DNA of 41,044 nt from Flavobacteriaceae bacterium (GCA_017856235.1 JAFMFH010000008.1:1-41044); one strand, 5' to 3'; numbered from the stretch's first letter, positions 1 through 9,154 are shown. The notes: generated by a model not told the origin, from the letters alone. Program-made: numbers and translations.

Positions 1-404
1 GAAATTTTTATTGATTTTAAAAAATCTATAGTTTCATTTTTAGATAAAGTCTCAGGGGCTATATACAGTAATTTAGTTTTGTTATTTATAACATCCTCTT
101 TTACATTCAAAACCTGTTGTTTTGTTAAAGTTGAATTTAAAACGTGAGCTATTGAATGATCTGTACTATTTGCTCTAAGTAAATCAACTTGATTTTTCAT
201 TAGAGCAATAAGAGGAGATATAACAATTGCTGTGCCATCCATAATTAATGCTGGCAATTGATAACAAAGTGATTTACCACCACCTGTTGGCATTATAACA
301 AAGGAATCATTTCCTTCAAGAAGATTTTTTATAACAGATTCTTGATGGTTTTTAAATTCATTGAAACCAAAGTGTTTCCTTAAACTTAATTTTAAGTTAT
401 CCAA
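1..404 (-). CDS. recQ: ATP-dependent DNA helicase RecQ, 5' part (cut by window start)
   Basis: This is the N-terminal 134 or so residues of a RecQ-family superfamily 2 DNA helicase, which unwinds recombination and repair intermediates. Visible motifs are Walker A (GGGKSLCYQLPAL), motif Ia (SPLIALMKNQV) and the segment LLYIAPE. The rest lies beyond base 1. No ATG is available: upstream of the conserved N-terminus the frame runs into a TGA at 419-417, so translation must start at TTG 404 (codons TTG GAT AAC) or at the ATT just before it. It diverges from kdsD across 60 nt. Family identity is firm. The choice between RecQ paralogues cannot be made without the C-terminal RQC and HRDC domains. Confidence 0.9.
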   Translation of the reverse strand, partial: MDNLKLSLRKHFGFNEFKNHQESVIKNLLEGNDSFVIMPTGGGKSLCYQLPALIMDGTAIVISPLIALMKNQVDLLRANSTDHSIAHVLNSTLTKQQVLNVKEDVINNKTKLLYIAPETLSKNETIDFLKSIKI

Positions 405-426
405 AATATGGTTGTTTCAAATTTTA

Positions 427-434
427 TAAATTTG
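427..434 (+). promoter_or_regulatory. Candidate -7 box for the kdsD operon
   Basis: TAAATTTG matches the Bacteroidetes -7 consensus TAnnTTTG and lies 30 nt before the kdsD TTG start. No TTG is found 19 nt upstream, so only half of the promoter is supported. Confidence 0.35.
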
Positions 435-464
435 TACTATATAATTTAAAAAAAAAATCCCATT

Positions 465-1439
465 TTGACTAATTCCGAAATAATTAAAAATACTGCACTT
501 GATACATTAAATCTTGAATCCAAATCTATTTCAAATCTCTCAAAGATTATAGATTCAAACTTCTGTAAGATTGTTGAATTACTTAAGGATTGTCAAGGTA
601 AGATAGTTCTAACAGGTATAGGTAAAAGTGCAATTATTGGAATGAAAATATCAGCAACTTTAAATTCTACTGGATCAAAATCAATTTTTTTACATCTAGG
701 AGATGCTCTTCACGGAGATATGGGTGTAATAGGAAAAGAGGATGTAGTAATTTGTCTATCTAAAAGTGGTGAATCAAGTGAAATAATTTCTCTTTCAAAC
801 TACTTAAATAAAACTAAAATTAAACTGATTGGTATATCTTGTCAAAAAGGTTCGTCTCTTGATAAAATGTCTGATATGTTTATTCATACAGATATAGAGA
901 AAGAAGCATGTCACAATAATTTAGCTCCAACAACCAGTTCAACTTGTCATCTTGCTATTGGAGATGCAATTGCAATGGCAATTCAAAAATTAAAGGGTTT
1001 TACTCCAAATGAATTTGGAGAATATCACCCATCTGGAAGTCTAGGGAAGAAGCTTAATCTTTCATTGAATAATCTAGTTGATAACAAAAGAATACCTATA
1101 GTTAATCCATTATCATCTTTTGCAGAAGTTATAAATGAAATTTCGTCTAAAATGTATGGAGCCACAGCAGTATTAAAAGAAGAAGAGATTGTCGGAATAA
1201 TTACTGATGGGGATATAAGAAGAGTAATTGAAAAAAGAAAGAATATAGAGGATATAAAAGCCTCTGAATTTATGGGTAACAATCCTAAAGTTTTAAAGTC
1301 AGATATTTTGGCTAGTGAAGCATTAAAAATTATGAAGAAAAATAATATTAGTCAGGTTTTAGTTACTAATAAAAATAATAGTTTTATTGGTGTCGTTCAT
1401 ATTTTAGATATTATCAAACAAGGTATAAACGATGAGTAA
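465..1439 (+). CDS. kdsD: Arabinose-5-phosphate isomerase (KpsF/GutQ/KdsD family)
   Basis: Converts ribulose 5-phosphate to arabinose 5-phosphate, the first step towards Kdo for lipopolysaccharide. The 324 residues contain an N-terminal SIS sugar-isomerase domain (about 30-190; GIGKS at 51-55, SKSGES at 99-104, HPSGSLG at 188-194) and a C-terminal CBS pair (about 205-322, with IITDGDIRR at 245-253). This order and length are standard for the family. The start is TTG at 465, directly preceded by an ATT codon; the next ATG is far inside the SIS domain, so TTG is the reasonable choice. Its last 8 nt overlap tatC (ATGAGTAA), which implies coupled translation. lptB, also an LPS gene, lies two genes on. 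Confidence 0.93.
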   Translation: MTNSEIIKNTALDTLNLESKSISNLSKIIDSNFCKIVELLKDCQGKIVLTGIGKSAIIGMKISATLNSTGSKSIFLHLGDALHGDMGVIGKEDVVICLSKSGESSEIISLSNYLNKTKIKLIGISCQKGSSLDKMSDMFIHTDIEKEACHNNLAPTTSSTCHLAIGDAIAMAIQKLKGFTPNEFGEYHPSGSLGKKLNLSLNNLVDNKRIPIVNPLSSFAEVINEISSKMYGATAVLKEEEIVGIITDGDIRRVIEKRKNIEDIKASEFMGNNPKVLKSDILASEALKIMKKNNISQVLVTNKNNSFIGVVHILDIIKQGINDE

Positions 1440-2229
1440 TTCGAAAGACATGTCTTTTCTAGATCACCTTGAAGAACTAAGGTGGCATATTATAAGATCC
1501 ACAATTGCAGTTTTATTAGTAGCAGTTGTAGCATTTTTAGCAAAGGATATAATTTTTGATCAAATAATATTTGGACCTAAAAGAGGAAGCTTTATTAGTT
1601 ATGAATTATTTTGCTCAATTTCTCAGTCATTTGGCGGTAATGCCTTTTGTTTTGAAGAACTTCCATTTAGAGTTCAAAGCAGAACAGTTTCAGGGCAATT
1701 TTCTGCTCACCTTTGGACATCTATTTTAGCTGGTTTTATTATTTCATTTCCTTACATAATTTATGAGTTTTGGAAATTTATAAGCCCCGGATTATATAGA
1801 AATGAAAAAGAAGGTGCAAGAGGTTTTATTTTTATTTCATCAACACTTTTTTTTATTGGAGTTCTATTTGGATACTATATTGTAACTCCGTTGTCTATAA
1901 ATTTTCTTGGTAATTATACTATTAGTTCAGAGGTCTTTAATGATTTTGATTTAAGCAGCTATATTGGTCTTTTAAGAGCATCTGTACTTGCATCTGGTTT
2001 AATATTTGAACTTCCTATTATTATTCATTATTTAACAAAAGTTGGTTTAGTTACACCAGATTTTTTAAGAAGAAATAGAAAATTTGCTCTTGTTATAGTG
2101 TTAAGTCTCTCTGCAATAATTACACCACCTGATATAGCTAGCCAAATTATAGTAAGCATACCTATTTTAATACTATATGAAATAAGTATTGTTATTTCAA
2201 AAATTGGATATAAAAAATTAAATGCATAA
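1432..2229 (+). CDS. tatC: Sec-independent protein translocase TatC
   Basis: Core receptor of the twin-arginine translocation system, an inner-membrane protein that binds RR signal peptides of folded substrates. The family signature is seen at the N-terminus (FLDHLEELRWHIIRS, residues 9-23) and six hydrophobic segments can be drawn along 265 residues, a normal length. A Bacteroidetes-type loop between TM1 and TM2 (about residues 45-90) is long and contains three cysteines. The gene overlaps kdsD by 8 nt upstream and runs into the lptB start downstream. A likely Tat substrate, the GH109-like protein at 38795-40171, is encoded in the same window. tatA/B is not here. Confidence 0.95.
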   Translation: MSNSKDMSFLDHLEELRWHIIRSTIAVLLVAVVAFLAKDIIFDQIIFGPKRGSFISYELFCSISQSFGGNAFCFEELPFRVQSRTVSGQFSAHLWTSILAGFIISFPYIIYEFWKFISPGLYRNEKEGARGFIFISSTLFFIGVLFGYYIVTPLSINFLGNYTISSEVFNDFDLSSYIGLLRASVLASGLIFELPIIIHYLTKVGLVTPDFLRRNRKFALVIVLSLSAIITPPDIASQIIVSIPILILYEISIVISKIGYKKLNA

Positions 2230-2239
2230 TATTTGTGAA

Positions 2240-2974
2240 ATGATTTTAAGCGCAAGAGAAATATCAAAATCTTACAGAGGAAGAAAAGTAGTAAACAATA
2301 TTTCAATTGAAGTAAATCAAGGAGAAATTGTTGGTTTACTTGGCCCAAATGGTGCAGGAAAGACAACATCATTTTATATGATAGTTGGAATTATTAAACC
2401 TGAACAAGGTGATGTTTTTCTTGATGAAGAAATTATCTCAAAATACCCCATGTATCAAAGAGCAAAAAAGGGAATAGGATATCTTGCCCAAGAGGAATCA
2501 GTATTTAGAAAACTTTCTGTAGAGGATAATATATTAGGTGTTTTAGAATTTTCACCTCTTTCTAAAAAACAACAGAAAGAGAAGGCTCATCAGTTAATGG
2601 AGGAATTTGGATTAATAAAAATAAGAAAAAACAGAGGAGACCTTTTATCTGGTGGTGAAAGAAGAAGAACTGAAATTGCTAGAGCATTAGCAAATAACCC
2701 AAACTTTTTATTGTTGGATGAACCATTTGCTGGTGTTGATCCAATAGCAGTTGAAGATATTCAATCAATTATATCTGTTTTGAAAAAGAAAAATATTGGA
2801 ATACTTATTACAGACCATAATGTCCAAGAAACTCTTGCAATTACAGACAGAACTTATTTAATGTTTGAAGGTAAAATTCTTAAAGAAGGTTCACCTGAAG
2901 ATCTTGCAAAAGACGAAATGGTCAGAAAAGTATATTTAGGTAAAAATTTTGAATTTAAAAGAAAAAAAATATAA
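2240..2974 (+). CDS. lptB: LPS export ABC transporter ATP-binding protein LptB
   Basis: ATPase that powers extraction of lipopolysaccharide from the inner membrane with LptF/LptG. Numbering from ATG 2240: Walker A GPNGAGKTT at 35-43, Q-loop Q84 (YLAQEESVF), signature LSGGE at 136-140, Walker B LLLDEP with D160 and E161, and switch His193 (ITDHN). The segment SFYMIVGIIKP after Walker A is typical of LptB. An in-frame ATG at 2222 would add MHNICE and give an 8-nt overlap with tatC (ATGCATAA). I chose 2240 because LptB proteins usually begin MxLxAxxIxKxY, but the 2222 start fits the overlap habit of this genome. The gene ends 7 nt from the convergent pssA stop. Confidence 0.93.
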   Translation: MILSAREISKSYRGRKVVNNISIEVNQGEIVGLLGPNGAGKTTSFYMIVGIIKPEQGDVFLDEEIISKYPMYQRAKKGIGYLAQEESVFRKLSVEDNILGVLEFSPLSKKQQKEKAHQLMEEFGLIKIRKNRGDLLSGGERRRTEIARALANNPNFLLLDEPFAGVDPIAVEDIQSIISVLKKKNIGILITDHNVQETLAITDRTYLMFEGKILKEGSPEDLAKDEMVRKVYLGKNFEFKRKKI

Positions 2975-2981
2975 TCTTTAA

Positions 2982-3740
2982 TTATATCAAAGACCAAAGA
3001 TTTCTTACTACATTCAAAAAAAGATAAAGTATTATTATTAGAGAAAATCCTCCAATACCAAAAATTAAAATTATTGGTATACTTAAAACTATCGTAAGAA
3101 TTTTAAAAATATTGTAATCATATTTTCTTAAAGAAATTCTCAATGAAAATAGTCTAAAAGGAACATTCATAAGAATAAAACTTGATACAACTAATAGAAT
3201 TAAAGTATAATTATTAAGAAAATATTCCTTAGACTCAAGAAAATAGTAATGCTCCATTAAGATTGGAAATGAGGTAAAAAATAAAGCATTAGCAGGTGTT
3301 GGTAAACCTTCAAACTCATCAGTATAGTCAATAGTATTAAATTTAGCTAGTCTAAGGGCAGAGCCTAGAGTAATTATAAAAGCTAAAAATGCGATCGGGG
3401 AAATTGAGAAAATTAGATCTAAATTTACTATTGGTTCTAGGTTGAGATCTAAATTAAAATCTACAACACGATTCCCTGATAGTTTAAATAACTGATATAC
3501 AACAATACCTGGAACAACTCCACTTGTAACAATATCAGAAAGAGAATCTAAGTGCTTACCAAATTCTGATTCAGCATTTAACATTCTTGCAACAATGCCA
3601 TCTAAATAATCAAAAAAGACTCCTAATAATACAAGAATTAAGACTGCTTCAAATTGAAATTGGAATGCGAAAGCAATTGAAAAACAACCACATATGAGAT
3701 TAAGTGCTGTAAGAATATTAGGAATGAAGGCTTTTATCAT
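2982..3740 (-). CDS. pssA: CDP-diacylglycerol-serine O-phosphatidyltransferase
   Basis: Makes phosphatidylserine, precursor of phosphatidylethanolamine, from CDP-diacylglycerol and serine in the inner membrane. The CDP-alcohol phosphatidyltransferase motif is complete: D44, D47-G48, A51-R52, G61, D65 and D69, in FDYLDGIVAR followed by GKHLDSLSD. About seven hydrophobic segments are present in 252 residues. The N-terminus (FIPNILTALNLICGC) is characteristic of the PssA branch rather than PgsA. It is transcribed away from lnt; a 20-bp perfect palindrome lies 30 nt upstream of its ATG. Confidence 0.93.
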   Translation of the reverse strand: MIKAFIPNILTALNLICGCFSIAFAFQFQFEAVLILVLLGVFFDYLDGIVARMLNAESEFGKHLDSLSDIVTSGVVPGIVVYQLFKLSGNRVVDFNLDLNLEPIVNLDLIFSISPIAFLAFIITLGSALRLAKFNTIDYTDEFEGLPTPANALFFTSFPILMEHYYFLESKEYFLNNYTLILLVVSSFILMNVPFRLFSLRISLRKYDYNIFKILTIVLSIPIILIFGIGGFSLIIILYLFLNVVRNLWSLI

Positions 3741-3769
3741 GATATTTGTGTTTCCAATTTATAAAAAAA

Positions 3770-3789
3770 TTGTAATATTAATATTACAA
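3770..3789. promoter_or_regulatory. 20-bp perfect palindrome between pssA and lnt
   Basis: The sequence TTGTAATATTAATATTACAA equals its own reverse complement over 20 bases. It lies 30 nt before the pssA ATG and 20 nt before the lnt GTG, where an operator serving both envelope genes would sit. Chance palindromes are more likely in AT-rich DNA, but a perfect one of this length at this place is notable. A binding factor is not known. Confidence 0.45.
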
Positions 3790-3808
3790 AGTATTTAAAC
3801 TTATAAAA

Positions 3809-5416
3809 GTGAGTAGACTTCTCATTTATTCATTACTCTCAGGTATTTTATTAGCATCTTCTTGGCCAATAAATGGATTTACTCCATTAATATTTATAAG
3901 TCTAGTTCCTTTACTTTACGTTGAAGACATAATTAGTAAGGATAGCTATCAAAAGAAAAATATTAGATTATTCTTTTATTCTTATTTTTCATTTCTAATT
4001 TGGAACCTTTTAACCACATGGTGGATTGTATACACAACTTTACCTGGCGCAATTTTTGCTAATGTTGTAAACTCATCATTTTATTCAATTATCTTCCTAT
4101 TATACAGCAGGGTAAAGAGGAAGATTGACTACAGAGCAGGATTTTTATTCCTAATAACTTTTTGGATTTCTTTTGAAAAATTTCATTTAAACTGGGAATT
4201 TTCATGGCCTTGGTTAAACTTAGGTAATGTATTCTCTGAAAGAATAAACTGGATTCAATGGTATGAATTTACAGGAAGTTTTGGTGGAAGTCTTTGGGTA
4301 TTATTCTCTAATGTTTTTCTTTTTAGTCTCATAAAAAGTTTTCATGAATTTGATGATAAAAGAAGATTCTATGTAAGACTATTTGCAAGATTGGTTTTGA
4401 TTTGTGTTCCAATCTTAATTTCATTTATAGTTAAACCTTCTGTTAAATTAGGTGAAGAGTTCAAAGTCTTGCTAACTCAGCCTCGAATAGACCCGTGGGC
4501 TGCAAAATATGGCAATTCATCAACAAATATTGATTACTTTGAGACATTTAAGGAGCTTACATTTAATGAATTAAAATCAGATCAATATGACTTTGTTATA
4601 GCTCCCGAAACATACTTTTCTGAAGGTTATGGCGAGAATGTAGAATATTTTGAGTATACCAAACTTCATGATAGTCTCAGTAATTTTCTTAATGAATTTA
4701 AAAACACAAATCTTATCTCCGGTATTCAATTTTTTAAATTATATCAAAATGAAGAGGATAAGCCTTCAAAAACAGCAAATTTTGTTCGAGATAACCTATG
4801 GGTAGATTACTATAATTCATCAATAAACTTTTCTGCAGATCAGGGATTCGAATACAATCATAAAATTAAATTAGTTGTTGGTAGTGAGTATATGCCTCTT
4901 AAGTCTTTTCTTGAGCCACTACTTGGAAATGTAATGATTGATCTAGGTGGAACAACTGTTTCAAAAGGTGTTCAACATCCATCTGATAGAAAATTATTTA
5001 AACACTCAAATAAAGAATTAAAAACTGTACCTATAGTTTGTTATGAAACTATTTATGGAGAGTATGTTGCTAAATATGTTGACTTAGGTGCAAATTTCAT
5101 TACTGTAATAACTAATGATGCCTGGTGGGGTAACTCTCCTGGCCATAGACATCTTTTAAGCTATGCCAGATTGAGAGCAATAGAAAACAGAAGATATGTT
5201 GTTAGAAGTGCAAATTCTGGAGTTTCTGCAATTATAAATGAGGTTGGAGAGTATAAAGCTAGCTTACCCTTTGATAATAAAGGTACTTTAGCTGGGAAAG
5301 CATATACAATTGATAGAAGAACTTTTTATAGTAAAAATGGAGACTATATTGCAAGAATTAGTGTTCTAATTTCTGTTTTACTTTTACTTATTTCATTTTC
5401 TAAACTAAAAAAATAA
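3809..5416 (+). CDS. lnt: Apolipoprotein N-acyltransferase
   Basis: Adds the third acyl chain to the N-terminal cysteine of lipoproteins in the inner membrane. Residues 1-210 form a hydrophobic multi-pass region and about 220-490 a nitrilase-like domain. The catalytic triad is visible: E267 (IAPETYF), K352 (NHKIKL) and C411 (PIVCYE). GSEYMP (358-363) is the usual segment after the lysine. A last membrane helix lies near residues 510-530. Length 535 is normal. The start is GTG at 3809; no ATG occurs before the first membrane helix. At least three likely lipoprotein substrates (33811-34245, 35752-36186 and MsrA) are encoded in the window. Confidence 0.94.
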   Translation: MSRLLIYSLLSGILLASSWPINGFTPLIFISLVPLLYVEDIISKDSYQKKNIRLFFYSYFSFLIWNLLTTWWIVYTTLPGAIFANVVNSSFYSIIFLLYSRVKRKIDYRAGFLFLITFWISFEKFHLNWEFSWPWLNLGNVFSERINWIQWYEFTGSFGGSLWVLFSNVFLFSLIKSFHEFDDKRRFYVRLFARLVLICVPILISFIVKPSVKLGEEFKVLLTQPRIDPWAAKYGNSSTNIDYFETFKELTFNELKSDQYDFVIAPETYFSEGYGENVEYFEYTKLHDSLSNFLNEFKNTNLISGIQFFKLYQNEEDKPSKTANFVRDNLWVDYYNSSINFSADQGFEYNHKIKLVVGSEYMPLKSFLEPLLGNVMIDLGGTTVSKGVQHPSDRKLFKHSNKELKTVPIVCYETIYGEYVAKYVDLGANFITVITNDAWWGNSPGHRHLLSYARLRAIENRRYVVRSANSGVSAIINEVGEYKASLPFDNKGTLAGKAYTIDRRTFYSKNGDYIARISVLISVLLLLISFSKLKK

Positions 5417-5423
5417 TTTTTGC

Positions 5424-5453
5424 TTGGAATATTGAAGTTTTAATATATTTTTG
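5424..5453 (+). promoter_or_regulatory. Bacteroidetes-type promoter for the DUF2795 gene and secA
   Basis: TTG at 5424-5426 and TATTTTTG at 5446-5453 are separated by exactly 19 nt, matching the TTG/TAnnTTTG promoter recognised by the Bacteroidetes primary sigma factor. The -7 box ends 14 nt before the ATG at 5468, so the leader is short. Confidence 0.65.
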
Positions 5454-5467
5454 CGAAAAAAATTATC

Positions 5468-5689
5468 ATGTATTGGACATTAGAACTAGCATCCTATTTA
5501 AGTGACGCTCCTTGGCCAGCTACCAAGGATGAGCTTATTGACTTTTCAATTAGAACTGGTGCTCCTCTAGAAGTAGTAGAAAATCTTCAGTCCCTTGAGG
5601 ATGAAGATGATGTCTACGAATCCATAGAAGAGATTTGGCCAGACTTCCCTACTGAAGAAGATTACCTCTGGAATGAAGATGAGTATTAA
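5468..5689 (+). CDS. DUF2795 domain small acidic protein
   Basis: A 73-residue, strongly acidic protein conserved in Bacteroidetes (DUF2795 family). It starts MYWTLELASYLSDAPWP, continues TKDELIDFSIRTGAPLEVVENL, where a short helical fold is expected, and ends in a tail rich in Glu, Asp and Trp (IWPDFPTEEDYLW). There is no signal peptide or membrane segment, so it is probably cytoplasmic. The function is unknown. It has its own consensus promoter and lies 53 nt before secA, a neighbourhood I recall as common in flavobacteria; a link with secretion is only a suggestion. Synonymous sites seem richer in C and G than in nearby genes, which would suit high expression. Confidence 0.85.
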   Translation: MYWTLELASYLSDAPWPATKDELIDFSIRTGAPLEVVENLQSLEDEDDVYESIEEIWPDFPTEEDYLWNEDEY

Positions 5690-5721
5690 TCTCATTTAAT
5701 TATTATTGGTTATTTTTTTGA

Positions 5722-5729
5722 TAAATTTG
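5722..5729 (+). promoter_or_regulatory. Candidate -7 box for secA
   Basis: TAAATTTG lies 13 nt before the secA ATG. Exactly 19 nt upstream there is TTA rather than TTG, so this is a weaker second promoter; secA may also be read from the promoter at 5424. Confidence 0.4.
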
Positions 5730-5742
5730 AAAAAAAATTGGC

Positions 5743-8700
5743 ATGTCCATTATTAACTCACTTTTAAAAGTTTTTTTAGGTGATAAATCAGGTAAAGATC
5801 TTAAAAAGCTAACTCCGCTTGTTGATGAGATAAATAATCATTTCATCGGAATGTCATCTTTATCAAATGATGAATTAAGAACTAAAACATTTAATTTTAA
5901 GCAGGTTATTTCTGATAAAACTTCAGAATTAGTTTCTTCACTCAAAAAATTAAATGAGACTATAGCTAATGAATCTTCTAATATTGAAAAAGAAAGACTA
6001 TTTACTGAGGTAGAAATAATTGAGAATCAGCTAACAGAAACAAAGGCTAAAATTCTTGACGAAATATTACCTGAAGCATTTGCAGTAGTTAAAGAAACCG
6101 CAAGGAGATTCTATAATAATGAATCTTTAAAAGTCTCTGCTTCAGAATTTGATAAAGAGATAAGTGCACAAAAATCATACGTTACTATTAATGGTGAAAA
6201 TGCTATTTGGAAAAATTCATGGGATGCCTCTGGAAAGAATATATTATGGGATATGATCCATTATGATGTTCAGCTAATTGGAGGTATAGTTCTTCATCAA
6301 GGTAAAATTGGGGAAATGCAGACAGGTGAGGGTAAAACACTTGTTTCCACTTTACCAATTTATCTTAATGCTTTAACAGGGGATGGAGTCCATCTTGTAA
6401 CTGTTAATGATTATCTAGCTAAAAGAGATAGTGCATGGATGGGACCTATTTTTGAGTTTCATGGACTTAGAGTAGATTGTATAGATAATCATAAACCTAA
6501 TTCACCTGAAAGAAGAAAAGCATACAATGCAGATATTACATACGGTACTAATAATGAGTTTGGATTTGATTATCTAAGAGATAACATGTCTCATTCTTTG
6601 GATGATATAGTTCAAAGAAAGCATAACTATGCAATTATTGATGAAGTTGACTCTGTATTAATTGATGATGCTAGAACTCCTTTGATAATTTCAGGTCCCA
6701 TAAAAGATGGTGATAGACATGAGTTTGATAATCTAAAACCTAAAATTCAAAATCTTGTTTCTCTTCAAAAAACATATTTATCAACCACATTAGCTGAAGC
6801 AAAATCTTTAATTAATAACTCTGATAATGAAAAGGGAGGATTTTTTCTATATAGAGTTTTTAGGGGTTTACCAAAGAATAAGGCTTTAATTAAATTTTTG
6901 AGTGAGGAAGGTGTTAAGCAGATTCTTCAAAAAACAGAAAATTTTTATATGCAAGATAATAATAGAGAGATGCACCAGATTGATGAGGAACTTTATTTTA
7001 CAATTGATGAGAAAAATAATCAAATTGAGTTAACTGAAAAGGGTATCGAGACATTATCAAAAGATCTTGATGATAAGGACTTTTTTATAATGCCAAATAT
7101 AGCTTCTGACATTGCATTGATTGAAAATAAAGGCCTTGCACCTGAAGAAGAAGCTAAGGAAAAAAATAATCTTTTTAATGATTTTAATATAAAAAGTGAA
7201 AGAATTCATACTATAAACCAGCTACTAAAAGCATTTACTCTTTTCGAGAAAGATGTTGAGTATGTTGTTGTTGAAAATAAAGTTATGATTGTTGATGAAC
7301 AAACAGGAAGGATTATGGATGGTAGGAGATATTCTGATGGACTTCACCAAGCAATAGAAGCAAAAGAAAATGTCAAGATAGAGGCAGCAACTCAAACTTT
7401 TGCTTCAATTACTTTACAAAATTATTTTAGACTTTACTCTAAATTATCAGGAATGACGGGTACAGCTGTTACTGAGGCAGGTGAATTCTGGGAAATATAT
7501 AAACTTGATGTAACAGAGATTCCAACAAATAGACCAGTAAAAAGGAAAGATCAAGATGACTTAATTTATAAGTCCAAGAGAGAAAAATATAACGCTATTA
7601 TTGATGAAGTTATTAATCTTAGAAATCATAAAAGGCCAGTACTAATAGGTACTACTTCGGTTGAAATATCTGAGTTGTTAAGTAAAATGTTAAATAGATC
7701 AAACATAAATCATAATGTTCTTAACGCTAAACTTCATAAAAAAGAAGCTAATATAATTGCGGAGGCAGGAAATCCAGGAGTAGTAACTATAGCAACTAAT
7801 ATGGCAGGTAGAGGTACTGATATAAAGTTAAGTAGAGAGGTAATTGATGCTGGTGGTCTAGCAATTATTGGAACAGAAAGACATGACTCTAGAAGAGTTG
7901 ATAGACAGCTTAGAGGAAGGTCTGGAAGACAAGGTGATCCTGGTAGTTCACAATTTTATGTTTCTTTCGAGGATAATCTTATGAGACTTTTTGGGCAGGA
8001 TAGAGTTGCAAACATTATGGATAGAATGGGTCTAAAAGATGGTGAAAACATTCAACACCCAATGGTTACAAAATCTATTGAAAGAGCTCAAAAGAAGGTT
8101 GAGGAAAATAATTTTGGTATTAGAAAAAGACTTTTAGAATACGATGATGTAATGAACTCTCAGAGAAGTATAATTTATACTCTTAGGAAAAATGCTCTAA
8201 GAGGTGATAAACTTCAAATCGATATTTCTAATATAATGTTCGACACAATTGAGGAAATAGTTAGTACAAATAAGGCAGCTAATAATTTTAAGAATTATGA
8301 ATTTGAGTTAATTACAACTTTTTCAATGACATCTCCTATTAATGAAAATGAATTTTTACAATCAGATGAAGATACAATCACAAATAATCTTTTTGAAGAG
8401 TTAAGAAAATTCTATACTAATAAAAAAGAGCTTAATAGAGTGATGGCTCTTCCTGTCATTAAAAATGTATATGAAAATAAAAGCAACTCATTTAAAAGGA
8501 TTGTAGTTCCATTTACCGATGGGAAAAAAGTAATAAATATTGTTACTGATCTTGAAAAGTCATATAAAAGTAACGGGGATAATTTAATTGAGGATTTTGA
8601 AAAAAATATTTCACTTGCAATTATTGATGAAAAATGGAAAAATCATCTAAGAAAAATGGATGAATTAAAACAGTCAGTCCAACTTGCAGTTCATGAACAA

Positions 8701-9102
8701 AAAGATCCTCTTTTAATTTATAAATTTGAAGCTTATGAACTATTTAAATCAATGATTCATGCTTTAAATAAAGAGTTACTTTCTTTCTTATTTAAATCAA
8801 ATCTCCCAAATAATCAAGGAAATATTAAGGATGTAGGATCAAATATGAATACCAGTAATGATTACAAGACATCTAAAGAAGAAAGCTTAAATAGTGATCA
8901 ATTAGCTGAAAGAGCAAGAAGCATAGGTTCAAGTGCAAGCCAAAATTCTCAAAAGGTTGAAACTGTAAAAAGGGAACTTCCAAAGATTGGTAGAAACGAA
9001 AAAGTTGAAATCCAAAATTCTTCAACAGGGGAAACAAAAACACTTAAGTTTAAACAAGCTGAAAAATTTCTACAAAAAGGAGAATGGGAGATTAAAAATT
9101 AA
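5743..9102 (+). CDS. secA: Preprotein translocase ATPase SecA
   Basis: Motor ATPase that pushes unfolded preproteins through SecYEG. Walker A MQTGEGKT is at 192-199, the DEAD-like Walker B DEVDS at 300-304, and the second RecA-like domain holds TNMAGRGTDI and GRSGRQGDPGSS (Arg fingers). At 1119 residues it is some 200 longer than the E. coli protein. Extra material appears after Walker B (roughly residues 320-470, with FFLYRVFRGLPKN) and near the C-terminus. The C-terminal zinc/SecB-binding CxCxSG motif is absent; the protein ends KGEWEIKN. Long SecA proteins of this kind are usual in Bacteroidetes. A terminator follows at 9122-9154. Confidence 0.96.
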   Translation: MSIINSLLKVFLGDKSGKDLKKLTPLVDEINNHFIGMSSLSNDELRTKTFNFKQVISDKTSELVSSLKKLNETIANESSNIEKERLFTEVEIIENQLTETKAKILDEILPEAFAVVKETARRFYNNESLKVSASEFDKEISAQKSYVTINGENAIWKNSWDASGKNILWDMIHYDVQLIGGIVLHQGKIGEMQTGEGKTLVSTLPIYLNALTGDGVHLVTVNDYLAKRDSAWMGPIFEFHGLRVDCIDNHKPNSPERRKAYNADITYGTNNEFGFDYLRDNMSHSLDDIVQRKHNYAIIDEVDSVLIDDARTPLIISGPIKDGDRHEFDNLKPKIQNLVSLQKTYLSTTLAEAKSLINNSDNEKGGFFLYRVFRGLPKNKALIKFLSEEGVKQILQKTENFYMQDNNREMHQIDEELYFTIDEKNNQIELTEKGIETLSKDLDDKDFFIMPNIASDIALIENKGLAPEEEAKEKNNLFNDFNIKSERIHTINQLLKAFTLFEKDVEYVVVENKVMIVDEQTGRIMDGRRYSDGLHQAIEAKENVKIEAATQTFASITLQNYFRLYSKLSGMTGTAVTEAGEFWEIYKLDVTEIPTNRPVKRKDQDDLIYKSKREKYNAIIDEVINLRNHKRPVLIGTTSVEISELLSKMLNRSNINHNVLNAKLHKKEANIIAEAGNPGVVTIATNMAGRGTDIKLSREVIDAGGLAIIGTERHDSRRVDRQLRGRSGRQGDPGSSQFYVSFEDNLMRLFGQDRVANIMDRMGLKDGENIQHPMVTKSIERAQKKVEENNFGIRKRLLEYDDVMNSQRSIIYTLRKNALRGDKLQIDISNIMFDTIEEIVSTNKAANNFKNYEFELITTFSMTSPINENEFLQSDEDTITNNLFEELRKFYTNKKELNRVMALPVIKNVYENKSNSFKRIVVPFTDGKKVINIVTDLEKSYKSNGDNLIEDFEKNISLAIIDEKWKNHLRKMDELKQSVQLAVHEQKDPLLIYKFEAYELFKSMIHALNKELLSFLFKSNLPNNQGNIKDVGSNMNTSNDYKTSKEESLNSDQLAERARSIGSSASQNSQKVETVKRELPKIGRNEKVEIQNSSTGETKTLKFKQAEKFLQKGEWEIKN

Positions 9103-9121
9103 TTTAATTTCTAAACATTTA

Positions 9122-9154
9122 GTGTGAATATCTCATTTTTCACATACTTTTTTT
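9122..9154 (+). terminator. Rho-independent terminator after secA
   Basis: GTGTGAA (9122-9128) pairs with TTCACAT (9139-9145), giving 7 bp with one G-U pair and a 10-nt loop, followed by seven T at 9148-9154. It lies 20 nt after the secA stop and separates secA from gltB. Confidence 0.7.

Noticed and set aside
2028-2372. 114-codon minus-strand frame across tatC and lptB
   Set aside because: Opposite two clear coding regions including the LptB Walker A motif; low-complexity hydrophobic translation.
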